Below, in pieces: positions 41,626 to 50,537 of a stretch of DNA of 64,000 nt. A program made the translations under genes and the position numbers. Origin of the DNA: Anderseniella sp039978075 (GTDB taxonomy: Bacteria > Pseudomonadota > Alphaproteobacteria > Rhizobiales > Aestuariivirgaceae); the NCBI GenBank assembly GCA_039978075.1, contig JBDWCA010000015.1:62001-126000 (forward strand). Direction: 5' to 3'. Numbering within the stretch: the first letter of the stretch is position 1; each line of letters begins with the position of its first letter. A model generated the notes under the pieces. The model was not told the DNA's origin. It was given only the letters and a program-made list of their open reading frames with translations, and made no database searches.

Positions 41626-43629
41626 GTGCTGGCTGTGCGTAAATCCGTGCCCGCTTTTGTGATGTTTTTTCTGATCGTCGCTGCCACCATCGGCATCGGC
41701 GTTCATAAGGCCGTGGATTTTGCTGTCAGCAGTGCGATTCAACGCGACGGTGAAGTCAGGTTGCGGCAATGGGCAGGCTACATCAACTCTTACCTGCCGG
41801 ATCTTGAAGAAATTGTTGCAACGGACAGGCCAACACCTGAACAGGTGCAAAAGCTCGAAATCATGCGTGACGTCGGTAACGTCTTCCGGTTCAAGCTGTT
41901 CGCGCCTGATGGCAAGCTGATCCTGGTTTCCGATGCAACTGCCACCCGTACCAGCGGAGATTCCGTTGGTGGGATCAATTCCCTGGCCAGAACGGCATTT
42001 CAGTCAGGTGAAAGCCATATTGCTGTAAAAAGCGGCAAAGACGACGCCGGCACACCCAATGTCTATGTCCAGTCATATGTGCGTGCCCATGGCGCCAAGG
42101 GTCAGCCGATTGGCATATTCGAAATATTCATTGACCAGACCAAGATGGCCACTTTCCTGCAGGCGATCTTCGGTTGGGCCGCTGCCGGTCTGGCTCTGTT
42201 GGGGTCGCTGGCCTATCTCATCCCGGCGTTCGCGTTTCTGCAGAGAAATGCCGACGCAACACGCGCGGAAGACCAGATATCCTACCTGACAGAGTTCGAC
42301 CCGCTGACGTCGCTCATGAGCCGCCGGTCGTTTACTCAACAGTTGGATGAGGCACTCGCCCGGCCATACGCATATCTGAGGACAGATGCGATCCTCTTCA
42401 TCGATATCGACAACTTTAAATCGGTCAACGATGAGTACGGCCACGAAGGTGGAGACCAGTTCATCGTTCACGTCGCAAATGCCATCAAATCACAAATTCA
42501 GGGCAACGGTTACGCGGCCCGGTTCGGAGGCGATGAGTTCACCGTTTGCCTGCCCGGCATAACGGAAACCAGCCTTCGCAAGACCTGCAATAAGATTCTG
42601 GCTGAAGCCCGGAAACCTGCCCGTTGCGGCAATCAGGTCATAAAGGGGAAAATCAGCATCGGTGTCCATATCAACCACAAAGCGAGTACATCCGCAGACT
42701 TGCTGAGAGCCGCCGACATCGCCCTTTACAATGCCAAAGACTCAGGAAAGAACCGGTTTGTCGTTTTCAACGAGGACATGGCGTATCAGCTAAATGCACG
42801 TCGCGACCTGGAGCGCCGCTTGCAGGGCGCTCATGAAAATGAGCAATTCGAACTGAATTACCAACCGATCATAGATAGCACGACGTCGAAAATCGCCGGC
42901 TTCGAGGCTCTGCTTCGTCTGCCCGACGGCAATGGCGGCTACATCCCCCCCGACGAGTTCATTCCGGTTGCCGAGTCCATCGGGTTGATAGCGCCCATAA
43001 GCAAGTGGGCCATGCACGAGGCCCTCACAACCGCCAGGACGTGGCCTGGCGACCTGTTCATCGCGATCAATCTGTCACCGCGCCAGTTCGAGGATGGCAA
43101 TCTGGTCGCCACAATCAAGTCGGCGGTTGAGCAAACCGGCTTTCCGCCGGAACGGCTCGAACTGGAAGTCACCGAAAGCCTGTTCCTCGGCAACACCGAA
43201 TCCGTTGATCTTCAGATCAAGGAGCTGAAAAACCTTGGTGCATCGATCGCGCTGGACGACTTCGGAACCGGCTACTCGAGCATCGGCTATCTCATCCGCT
43301 ACGGCTTCAACAAGCTGAAGGTCGACCGTTCCTTTCTGGTTGCCCATGACAAGGATCCCGACAAGCTGCATGGAGTGCTGGAGACCATTGTGTCTCTTGG
43401 ACACGGACTGGGCATGCACGTAACTGCCGAAGGCATTGAGACAGCAGAACAAGCCAGGATGCTGGGAGAACTGAAGTGTGATCAGTTCCAGGGGTTTTAT
43501 TTTGGCAGGCCCATGGACCGCGAGAAAGTTGCGATCACCCTGTTGCATTCAACTGCAGACACCATGGCAGAAGTCAAACAATTATCTTCGGGCGTCGCTG
43601 CTGGGAAATCCAGAAAGATCGCCAGCTAG
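41626..43629 (+). CDS. bifunctional GGDEF-EAL c-di-GMP signalling protein
   Basis: 667 residues. An N-terminal membrane helix, a ~130-residue periplasmic sensor (RLRQWAGYINSYLPDLEEIV ... FRFKLFAPDGKLILVSDA) and a second helix near residue 185 precede a GGDEF domain with the intact ARFGGDEFTV. The RxxD inhibitory site is absent. The EAL domain keeps GFEALLRL, NLSPRQF, LEVTESLFL, LDDFGTGYSS, KVDRSFL and TAEGIET, so phosphodiesterase activity is likely. GTG start with AAGGGGAA upstream. It would tune c-di-GMP in response to a periplasmic signal; the PilZ protein at 15.9 kb is a possible reader. Confidence 0.92.
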   Translation: MLAVRKSVPAFVMFFLIVAATIGIGVHKAVDFAVSSAIQRDGEVRLRQWAGYINSYLPDLEEIVATDRPTPEQVQKLEIMRDVGNVFRFKLFAPDGKLILVSDATATRTSGDSVGGINSLARTAFQSGESHIAVKSGKDDAGTPNVYVQSYVRAHGAKGQPIGIFEIFIDQTKMATFLQAIFGWAAAGLALLGSLAYLIPAFAFLQRNADATRAEDQISYLTEFDPLTSLMSRRSFTQQLDEALARPYAYLRTDAILFIDIDNFKSVNDEYGHEGGDQFIVHVANAIKSQIQGNGYAARFGGDEFTVCLPGITETSLRKTCNKILAEARKPARCGNQVIKGKISIGVHINHKASTSADLLRAADIALYNAKDSGKNRFVVFNEDMAYQLNARRDLERRLQGAHENEQFELNYQPIIDSTTSKIAGFEALLRLPDGNGGYIPPDEFIPVAESIGLIAPISKWAMHEALTTARTWPGDLFIAINLSPRQFEDGNLVATIKSAVEQTGFPPERLELEVTESLFLGNTESVDLQIKELKNLGASIALDDFGTGYSSIGYLIRYGFNKLKVDRSFLVAHDKDPDKLHGVLETIVSLGHGLGMHVTAEGIETAEQARMLGELKCDQFQGFYFGRPMDREKVAITLLHSTADTMAEVKQLSSGVAAGKSRKIAS

Positions 43630-43636
43630 ACGGGCG

Positions 43637-44599
43637 CTAAGCGCCGCTGCTTGCCGCAACTTTTCTGCGATGGTGCGATGGCGAAAGCCCGTATCTTGCT
43701 CTGTAAGCCCTCGAGAACTGGGCAATTGATGCAAAACCTGAAGCCAATCCGGCATCGCGCACACTCAGGCGGGAATACATCAACAGATGCTCGGCTCTTT
43801 CAAGCCTCAGCGACAGGTAGAACCGCATTGGCGGCATGCCCAGTAAACGTTTGAACCGTCGCTCAAGCTGGCGCGGCGAGACCCCTGCGGCATCAGCCAC
43901 GTCTTCCAACCGCAATAAATCCTCCAGATGGTTTTCCATAGCGGAGATGGCTGCAAGCAACGCATCATCATCAACCCCATACCTGGTCCGGGCCGGAATA
44001 CGTGTACCACCCGGCGCCTCCCCATGGCGGGCATGTACCAGGGTGTCTGCGACCCGTGTTGCCAGATCGCGGCCATGCAGCGACCCGATCCATGTGAGCA
44101 TCATGTCCAGCGGTGCAGTACCACCTGAAGATGTCAGGCGCGGACCGTCAATTTCATACAACGCTTCACTGACAGTCACGCGCGGGTAATCCTCACGCAT
44201 GGCACTCAGTGTTTCCCAGTGGCAGGTTGCCCGTCTGCCGTCCAGAACACCAGCCTCGGCCAGAACGATGGATCCGGTATCAAGGCCACCCAGCCAGACA
44301 CCGGCAACGTCCATTCTGCGCAATGTGGAGCATAATTCCGGGCTGATTGCGTGCTGGTGATCATAACTCGAGCAAACCATCACCAGGTTGGGTCTACCCA
44401 TCGCTGGCAAGGCTGCCGACACCGAAACCGGAATGCCATTGGACGCCGTGACCGCATTGCCGTCCAGCGATGCAAACCGCCATGCAAACAATTCTCCTGC
44501 GAACCTGTTGGCCACCCGCAGGGGCTCTAGCGCCGAATAAAGCGCAATCATCGAAAAATTCGGCAACAACAGAAACACAATATCGAACTGCGAACGCAT
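43637..44599 (-). CDS. GlxA/CdhR-like AraC-family regulator of the carnitine operon
   Basis: 320 residues. The N-terminal DJ-1/PfpI-like domain is FDIVFLLLPNFSMIALYSALEPLRVANRF with VCSSYDHQHAISPELCSTLRRMDVAGVWLGG. The C-terminal AraC helix-turn-helix pair is LEDVADAAGVSPRQLERRFKRLLGMPPMRFYLSLRLERAEHLL and VRDAGLASGFASIAQFSRAYRARYGLSPS. This architecture is shared with CdhR, activator of carnitine catabolism in pseudomonads and rhizobia. It is divergent from the carnitine operon with two CTCAAAT half-sites between. It converges on the GGDEF-EAL gene, 7 nt apart. Confidence 0.9.
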   Translation of the reverse strand: MRSQFDIVFLLLPNFSMIALYSALEPLRVANRFAGELFAWRFASLDGNAVTASNGIPVSVSAALPAMGRPNLVMVCSSYDHQHAISPELCSTLRRMDVAGVWLGGLDTGSIVLAEAGVLDGRRATCHWETLSAMREDYPRVTVSEALYEIDGPRLTSSGGTAPLDMMLTWIGSLHGRDLATRVADTLVHARHGEAPGGTRIPARTRYGVDDDALLAAISAMENHLEDLLRLEDVADAAGVSPRQLERRFKRLLGMPPMRFYLSLRLERAEHLLMYSRLSVRDAGLASGFASIAQFSRAYRARYGLSPSHHRRKVAASSGA

Positions 44600-44610
44600 T
44601 GGCGGTTTTA

Positions 44611-44638
44611 CTCAAATTTTTGTCGTTTTTCCTCAAAT
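44611..44638. promoter_or_regulatory. direct-repeat operator for the AraC-type regulator
   Basis: CTCAAAT occurs at 44611 and 44632, exactly 21 bp (two helical turns) apart, in the 96-bp gap between the regulator and the operon. AraC-type proteins typically bind direct repeats with this phasing. The AT-rich spacing runs of T may help bending. Confidence 0.55.
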
Positions 44639-44695
44639 GAAAGTTTGCTCGCCGGATAGACTTCCTGTCAACCGCAAACTCGAGGGAGAAGCTCC

Positions 44696-45583
44696 ATGAA
44701 CCCCAAGGTCATCATCACATGCGCTGTCACTGGCGCGGGCGACACGGTCGGCAAGCATCCGGCCATCCCTGTAACTCCGGAACAGATTGCTGATTCAGCC
44801 CTCGAGGCAGCATCTGCCGGCGCTGCCATTGTCCATTGCCACGTGCGTGAACCGGAAACCGGCAAGGGGGTTCGCAATGTCGACTACTACCGCGAAGTCA
44901 TGGAGCGTATCCGGGCCAAAAACACCGACGTCATCATCAACCTGACCGCCGGCATGGGGGGTGACCTGATGATCGGCGACGGCGAAAGCCCGCGCAACTT
45001 CGATGAAGACAACACCGATCTGGTCGGTCCGGTCGAGCGCTTGCTGCATGTCTCCGAGCTTCGTCCCGAAATCTGCACCCTGGACTGTGGTTCGCTGAAC
45101 TTCGGCGACACCAATTCCATCGTCGTGCAGACACCGGTGCAACTGCGCGAACAGGCCCGGTTGATCCAGTCGTATGGCGTAAAACCGGAAATGGAAATTT
45201 TCGACTCGGGCAATCTCTGGTTTGCCAAGCAACTCGTCTCTGAAGGCCTGATTTCCGGCATTCCCATGTTCCAGTTGTGCCTCGGCATTCCCTGGGGAGC
45301 GCCGGTCAACACCGAGACCATGACCTACATGGTGTCGCAACTGCCTGACGAGTGCGTCTGGGCGGGCTTCGGCATCGGCCGCTGGCAGATGCCCATGGCG
45401 GCGCAGGCCATGATCCTGGGCGGTCATGTCCGGGTCGGGCTGGAAGACAATCTGTATCTCGACAAGGGCGTCTATGCCTCCAACGGTTCGCTGACCCAGC
45501 GTGCGACGGAAATCATCCGCCTGCTGGGCGCACAGGTCGCCACTCCGGAAGAGGCCCGCGCCACGCTGGGCCTTGCATCATGA
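44696..45583 (+). CDS. BKACE-family 3-dehydrocarnitine cleavage enzyme
   Basis: 295 residues. DUF849/beta-keto acid cleavage enzyme: zinc-binding HxH in VHCHVREPETGKGVRNVDYY, VIINLTAGMGGDLMIGDG, LDCGSLNFGDTNSIVVQTP and GHVRVGLEDNLYLDKGVYASNG. The family condenses a beta-keto acid with acetyl-CoA; the carnitine-linked members convert 3-dehydrocarnitine to betainyl-CoA and acetoacetate. The neighbouring L-carnitine dehydrogenase supports this choice. GGGAG precedes the ATG. It is the first gene of the operon and overlaps the next by 4 nt. Confidence 0.92.
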   Translation: MNPKVIITCAVTGAGDTVGKHPAIPVTPEQIADSALEAASAGAAIVHCHVREPETGKGVRNVDYYREVMERIRAKNTDVIINLTAGMGGDLMIGDGESPRNFDEDNTDLVGPVERLLHVSELRPEICTLDCGSLNFGDTNSIVVQTPVQLREQARLIQSYGVKPEMEIFDSGNLWFAKQLVSEGLISGIPMFQLCLGIPWGAPVNTETMTYMVSQLPDECVWAGFGIGRWQMPMAAQAMILGGHVRVGLEDNLYLDKGVYASNGSLTQRATEIIRLLGAQVATPEEARATLGLAS

Positions 45584-46542
45584 CCGGCATCAAGACCCTC
45601 GGCATCGCAGGCTCAGGCGTCATTGGTGCCGGCTGGGCGGCCCGGGCCATGGCCCACGGGGTTGATGTCCTCGCCTATGACCCGTTTGCAGGCTCGGAAC
45701 AGGCAATGCGCGACAAGGTCGAGCGCGCCTGGCCCTCCATGATCAAGCTGATGGGCGGCAAGCCCGACACCACAGGCACCCTCACCTTCACAACCGACTT
45801 GAAGGAAATGTGCCAAACCGCTGACTGGATTCAGGAAGCAGCACCGGAACGCGAAGATCTGAAGATCTCGCTCTATGAGCAAATGGACAGCCTCGCCGCC
45901 CCCTCGGTCGTCATTGCCTCATCTTCATCCGGTTTTCTGCCAACCCGCCTGCAGTCGAAGTGCAACCATCCCGGACGGGTAATCATCGGGCATCCGTTTT
46001 ACCCGGTTTACCTGCTGCCGCTGGTGGAAACGGTCGCCGGGGAGAAGACGCTGCCAGAGACGATGGACCGCGCGGATGCATTTTATCGCGGCATCGGCAT
46101 GTTCCCGCTGCGCCTGAAGAAGGAAATCGACGGTTACATCTGCGACCGTCTGCAGGAAGCGATGTGGCGCGAGGCGTTGAATGTGCTGGATTTGGGAATT
46201 GGCACCACCGAGGACATAGACCGGGCGATTATCTATTCCGCCGGGCTGCGCTGGTCCATCATGGGCTCGTTCCTGCACTATCACACGGCAGGCGGCGACG
46301 GCGGCATGCGCTCCTTCATGACCCAGTTCGACCCATCTCTGGAATTGCCGTGGACTGATCTGAAATTCCCCGAATGGTCCGACGAACTTACGGACAAACT
46401 GATCGGCGGTTGTGAAGCGCAGGCAGAAGGTAAAACCATCGCTGAGTGGGAAACCAAGCGCAATGACGTGCTGGTCGACATCATGCATGTGCTCAAAAAG
46501 CACAATGTCGGTGTTGGTGAAGTACTGAACGGAAAAGTGTGA
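45580..46542 (+). CDS. lcdH: L-carnitine dehydrogenase (3-hydroxyacyl-CoA dehydrogenase family)
   Basis: 320 residues. The NAD-binding fold is GIAGSGVIGAGWAARAMAHGVDVLAYDP, with DWIQEAAPEREDLK, ASSSSGFLPTRLQ and the catalytic His in IIGHPFYPVYLLPLVE. PLRLKKEIDGYICDRLQEAMWREALNVLD starts the C-terminal helical domain. This is the carnitine-3-dehydrogenase branch, oxidising L-carnitine to 3-dehydrocarnitine. Unlike some homologues it has no fused thioesterase domain. The ATG overlaps the BKACE stop (ATGA), matching the two-step pathway order. Confidence 0.92.
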   Translation: MTGIKTLGIAGSGVIGAGWAARAMAHGVDVLAYDPFAGSEQAMRDKVERAWPSMIKLMGGKPDTTGTLTFTTDLKEMCQTADWIQEAAPEREDLKISLYEQMDSLAAPSVVIASSSSGFLPTRLQSKCNHPGRVIIGHPFYPVYLLPLVETVAGEKTLPETMDRADAFYRGIGMFPLRLKKEIDGYICDRLQEAMWREALNVLDLGIGTTEDIDRAIIYSAGLRWSIMGSFLHYHTAGGDGGMRSFMTQFDPSLELPWTDLKFPEWSDELTDKLIGGCEAQAEGKTIAEWETKRNDVLVDIMHVLKKHNVGVGEVLNGKV

Positions 46543-47312
46543 TGGCGGCGCGGCGCATTATCATTACTGCGGCAGGCACAGGCATAGGCCGGGAAATCGC
46601 GTCACGTTTCGCCGATGAAGGTGCACAGGTTCACGTCTGTGATGTGGACCAGCAGGGACTGGATCAACTCACGTCACAATATCCCGACATCACAGCTGCC
46701 AGGGTTGACGTCACCGATGAGGCCGGCGTCGATGCCTGGCTGCACGCAGCACTCGACGATCTCGACGGCTGCGATGTGCTGGTCAACAATGCCGGCATTG
46801 CCGGCCCGACCGGCACTGTGGAGGAGATGACACTTGATGCATGGCGGCAATGTCTTGCCATCAATCTCGATGCGCAGATGCTCACCTGCCGCCGCGTCGT
46901 GCCGGTCATGAAAGCTCAAGGGACCGGCTGCATCATCAACATGTCGTCCACTTCAGGCCTGTTCGGCTGTCCGTTCCGTACGCCCTATGCTGCAGCAAAA
47001 TGGGCCGTCATCGGGTTCACAAAATCAGTGGCTGTAGAAACCGGCCCGTTCAACATTCGCTGCAACGCCATCTGTCCGGGGGCTGTAGACGGCGACCGCA
47101 TGAACCGGGTGATCGCTGCAGAGGCTGCAAAGACCGGCAAGTCACAGGACGAAGTACGCGCAGAATATGCGTCCGGCACATCCATGCGCCGCTTTGCAAA
47201 AGCATCCGAAATTGCCGATTTGTGCCTGTATCTGGCGTCCGACGCGGCCAAATTCATATCCGGACAGGCCATTCCGGTGGACGGCCACACCGAAACCTAC
47301 CACTCGGAGTAA
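46542..47312 (+). CDS. SDR-family oxidoreductase of the carnitine operon
   Basis: 256 residues. IIITAAGTGIGREIASRFADEG replaces the usual TGxxxGxG with TAAGTGIG. VLVNNAGIAGPTG, the Ser in NMSSTSGLFGCPFRT and YAAAK in PYAAAKWAVIGF are intact, and ISGQAIPVDGHTETYH ends the protein. Asp in VCDVDQQG suggests NAD(H). The ATG overlaps the previous stop (TGATG). Its substrate is not fixed; a D-carnitine or other 3-hydroxy-trimethylammonium dehydrogenase would suit the operon (inference). Confidence 0.87.
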   Translation: MAARRIIITAAGTGIGREIASRFADEGAQVHVCDVDQQGLDQLTSQYPDITAARVDVTDEAGVDAWLHAALDDLDGCDVLVNNAGIAGPTGTVEEMTLDAWRQCLAINLDAQMLTCRRVVPVMKAQGTGCIINMSSTSGLFGCPFRTPYAAAKWAVIGFTKSVAVETGPFNIRCNAICPGAVDGDRMNRVIAAEAAKTGKSQDEVRAEYASGTSMRRFAKASEIADLCLYLASDAAKFISGQAIPVDGHTETYHSE

Positions 47313-47317
47313 GTGTC

Positions 47318-48481
47318 ATGAACTTCAACCTCACCGAAGAACAACGCATGATCGTGGATACCACACGGGCGTTTGTGGAGAACGAACTGTATCCGCATGA
47401 AGCTGACGTGGAACGCACCGGCGAGCTTCGCCGTGAGCTATACGAGGAATTGAAAGCCAAAGCCATTGAGGCGGGCCTGTATGCCGCCAACATGCCGGAA
47501 GAAGTCGGTGGCGCCGGCCTCGATACCCAGTCCTGGGTGCTGTATGAAAAGGAACTTGGCCGCACCAATTATGCACTGCACTGGAATTGTGTAGGCAGGC
47601 CCTCGAACATCCTGATGGCGTGCAATGAAGAGCAGCGCGAGCGCTATACCCTGCCCTGCGTACGCGGTGAAAAAATCGACTGCATGGCGATGACCGAACC
47701 CGGTGCCGGGTCTGACCTGCGCGGCATGAAGGCAACTGCCGTGCGCGATGGCGATGACTGGATCATAAACGGCACAAAGCACTTCATCTCCCATGCGGAT
47801 GTTGCTGATTTCGTTATTGTTTACGCGGCCAGCGGCGAAGAAGACACACCGCGCGGCAAGAAAAAGCTGATTACCTCGTTCATCGTCGACATGGGCACGG
47901 CAGGTTTCACGGTACGCGACGGATATCGCAATGTTTCGCACCGCGGCTACACCAACTCCATACTGGAGTTTGACAACTGCCGCGTACCGGACGCGCAGCG
48001 CCTTGGTGATATTCACAAAGGCTTCGAGGTTGCCAATGACTGGCTTGGTGCAACCCGCCTGCAGGTTGCTGCCACCTGCCTGGGCCGCGCCGAACGCGCC
48101 TTCGAGCACGCCTTGCAGTGGTCGGCGGACCGTCAGCAGTTCGGCCAGCAGATTTCCAAGTTCCAGGGCGTATCGTTCAAGCTCGCCGACATGGCGCTCG
48201 ATCTGAAGGCTGCAAACCTGCTCACCATGGAAGCCGCCTGGAAATACGACCAGGGCACGGTGACGGATGCCGACATGGCCATGGCAAAACTGAAGGCATC
48301 GGAAATGCTGGCCTTCGTGGCGGATGAAGCCATCCAGATACATGGCGGCATGGGCGTTATGGACGAGTTGCCTCTGGAGCGCATCTGGCGCGATGCCCGT
48401 ATCGAGCGCATCTGGGAAGGCACCTCGGAAATCCAGCGCCACATCATTTCGCGCGAACTGCTGCGCCCGCTCGGTGGATAG
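47318..48481 (+). CDS. acyl-CoA dehydrogenase (gamma-butyrobetainyl/crotonobetainyl-CoA type)
   Basis: 387 residues, full ACAD length. MNFNLTEEQRMIVDTTRAFVENELYPHEADVERTG recalls CaiA N-termini. AMTEPGAGSDLRGMKATAVRDGDDWIINGTKHFISHA is the FAD/substrate segment, and the C-terminal QIHGGMGVMDELPLERIWRDARIERIWEGTSEIQRHII has the family's catalytic-region Glu. In this operon it probably oxidises gamma-butyrobetainyl-CoA to crotonobetainyl-CoA, the reverse of the anaerobic CaiA reaction. Start ATG 6 nt after the SDR stop. Confidence 0.9.
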   Translation: MNFNLTEEQRMIVDTTRAFVENELYPHEADVERTGELRRELYEELKAKAIEAGLYAANMPEEVGGAGLDTQSWVLYEKELGRTNYALHWNCVGRPSNILMACNEEQRERYTLPCVRGEKIDCMAMTEPGAGSDLRGMKATAVRDGDDWIINGTKHFISHADVADFVIVYAASGEEDTPRGKKKLITSFIVDMGTAGFTVRDGYRNVSHRGYTNSILEFDNCRVPDAQRLGDIHKGFEVANDWLGATRLQVAATCLGRAERAFEHALQWSADRQQFGQQISKFQGVSFKLADMALDLKAANLLTMEAAWKYDQGTVTDADMAMAKLKASEMLAFVADEAIQIHGGMGVMDELPLERIWRDARIERIWEGTSEIQRHIISRELLRPLGG

Positions 48482-48488
48482 TACGCAC

Positions 48489-50525
48489 ATGGGTCCGCGC
48501 TCGCTGCATCGCCTGCTGTCTCCGCGTTCGGTTGCCGTTGTCGGTGGCCGGGTTGCGGAAAGCGTAGCCGGAGAGTTGATAAAGCTGGGTTTTACCGGTG
48601 ATATCTGGCCGGTGAACCCTAAGCGTGAAACCATGGCAGGACTGGCCTGTTTCGCCAGCCTGGATGATCTGCCCGGTATACCCGATGCAACCTATGTGGG
48701 CGTGTCCCGCGAAGCCGCCGTCGATGCTGTTCGTTCGCTGCATGCCATGGGTGCCGGCGGCGCGATATGTCATGCCGCCGGGTTCTCCGAACTTGGTGCT
48801 GGCGGCGCCCCGCTCAACGACGCGCTGATCGAGGCAGCCGGCGACATGCCGGTGATAGGACCCAATTGCTGGGGTGTTCTGAATCTCTTGGACCGCACTG
48901 CCTTGTGGCCGGACTTTCACGGTTGTACTCCGGTCGAACGGGGCGTCGCCATCCTGTCCCAGTCCGGCAACATGGCCATCAACTTCACCATGCAGGCCCG
49001 TGCCCTGCCGATAGCGATGGTCATCACTGTCGGCAACCAAACGGTCACAGACGTCAGTGACATGATCGAAGCGCTGCTCGACGATGAGCGCATTACGGCA
49101 ATAGGCATCCATACCGAAGGCATTGCCGATGTGGCACGGTTCTCCAGAATTGCCTGCACGGCGCACATGAGAGGCAAGCCCATTGTCTCCCTGAAAACGG
49201 GGGCTTCGGAAAAAGGCGCGCGCGCAACCGTCAGCCATACCGCGACACTGGCCGGCAGCGATCAGTTCTATGATGCGCTGTTTGCCCGCACGGGTGTTGC
49301 CCGGGTCCATTCGGTGCCGGCTTTCATAGAAACACTGAAACTGGTTTCCACAGCGGGGTCCCTGCCTTCCGGTCGTATCACGTCGCTGAGTTGTTCCGGC
49401 GGCGAAGCCTCCCTGATGGCTGATGCTGTCCAGAAGCGATCTCACCTGTCACTGCCGGACCTGTCCGCAGATGAACAAGAGACAGTGCGTTCGACCCTGA
49501 ACGGGTTTGTCGACATCGCCAATCCGCTCGACTACCACACCTTCATCTGGGCCGATTTCGAGGCCATGAGACAGACCTATGCAGCCATGATGCGGGTCAA
49601 TGCCGACATGGCGTGCCTGATCTATGACATCCCACGCGCAGACCGGGCTGATACCGCCCAGTACGATATCGGTCTTGATGCCTGGATAGCCGCGAAACAG
49701 GATACAGGCAGTGCCGCATGCATCATCGCCACATTGCCGGAGTGCCTGCCAGAAGCAACGGCTTTGCGCCTGCGCGAGGCTGGCATCACACCATTGTTCG
49801 GACTTGACGAGGCACTGGATGCCATGAATGCAGCAGCAGCAATCGCACACTGCAAACCAAAGCCGTTGCCTGAACCGGAAGTATCAACCTCCCCCACAAC
49901 AATGTTCAGCGAACATGAATCCAAGACCCTGTTGGCACAGGCAGGCCTGCGTACACCCAAAGCCATAAACTGCTCCATATCCGAGGCAGCGCCCGCCGCC
50001 GCCAGTATTGGATTTCCTGTAGCTTTGAAGGCATGCGGCATTGCACACAAGACGGAAGCCGGCGGTGTGGTGCTGGACCTTGCAACACCGGAACAAGTCC
50101 AGGCCGCCGCAGAGGCGATGTCGGCCATAACGACAGACGTCCTCATTGAAGAAATGATCAACGGCGCCGTCTGCGAACTCATTGTCGGCGTCACGCGGGA
50201 TCCGCAATTCGGGCTGGCGCTGGTGATCGGCGCAGGTGGCATTCTGACGGAATTGCTGGCCGACAGTGCGACCGTGTTGCTGCCGGCCTCGCGAACAGAC
50301 ATTGAAGCGGCACTTGCAGGCCTGAAGGTCAGCCGCCTCATCAACGGCTATCGCGGCAAGGCAGGCGATCTGGCAGCTACGCTGGATGCCATCGAAACCA
50401 TTGCCAGGTTTGCCACCGACAATGCCTCGACACTTGAAGAACTGGATATAAACCCGTTGATGGTGCTTGCACCCGGTAGGGGTGCCGTTGCAACAGATGC
50501 CCTTGTCCGCATGCGCCAGAGCTAA
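48489..50525 (+). CDS. NDP-forming acyl-CoA synthetase (alpha-beta fusion)
   Basis: 678 residues. The CoA-binding Rossmann domain (LSPRSVAVVGGRVAESVAGELIKLGFTGDIWPVNPKRET) comes first, then a succinyl-CoA-ligase-like domain with IGPNCWGVLNL, LSQSGNMAINF and the phospho-His segment ATVSHTATLAGSD. An ATP-grasp domain ends it (FSEHESKTLLAQAGLRTPKA, GFPVALKACGIAHKTEAGGVVLDL, LEELDINPLMV). Such enzymes make an acyl-CoA with ADP and phosphate as products. Between the dehydrogenase and the CaiD-like hydratase, it most likely activates gamma-butyrobetaine, crotonobetaine or carnitine, replacing AMP-forming CaiC. Confidence 0.9.
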   Translation: MGPRSLHRLLSPRSVAVVGGRVAESVAGELIKLGFTGDIWPVNPKRETMAGLACFASLDDLPGIPDATYVGVSREAAVDAVRSLHAMGAGGAICHAAGFSELGAGGAPLNDALIEAAGDMPVIGPNCWGVLNLLDRTALWPDFHGCTPVERGVAILSQSGNMAINFTMQARALPIAMVITVGNQTVTDVSDMIEALLDDERITAIGIHTEGIADVARFSRIACTAHMRGKPIVSLKTGASEKGARATVSHTATLAGSDQFYDALFARTGVARVHSVPAFIETLKLVSTAGSLPSGRITSLSCSGGEASLMADAVQKRSHLSLPDLSADEQETVRSTLNGFVDIANPLDYHTFIWADFEAMRQTYAAMMRVNADMACLIYDIPRADRADTAQYDIGLDAWIAAKQDTGSAACIIATLPECLPEATALRLREAGITPLFGLDEALDAMNAAAAIAHCKPKPLPEPEVSTSPTTMFSEHESKTLLAQAGLRTPKAINCSISEAAPAAASIGFPVALKACGIAHKTEAGGVVLDLATPEQVQAAAEAMSAITTDVLIEEMINGAVCELIVGVTRDPQFGLALVIGAGGILTELLADSATVLLPASRTDIEAALAGLKVSRLINGYRGKAGDLAATLDAIETIARFATDNASTLEELDINPLMVLAPGRGAVATDALVRMRQS

Positions 50526-50537
50526 AGGAGACCAATC

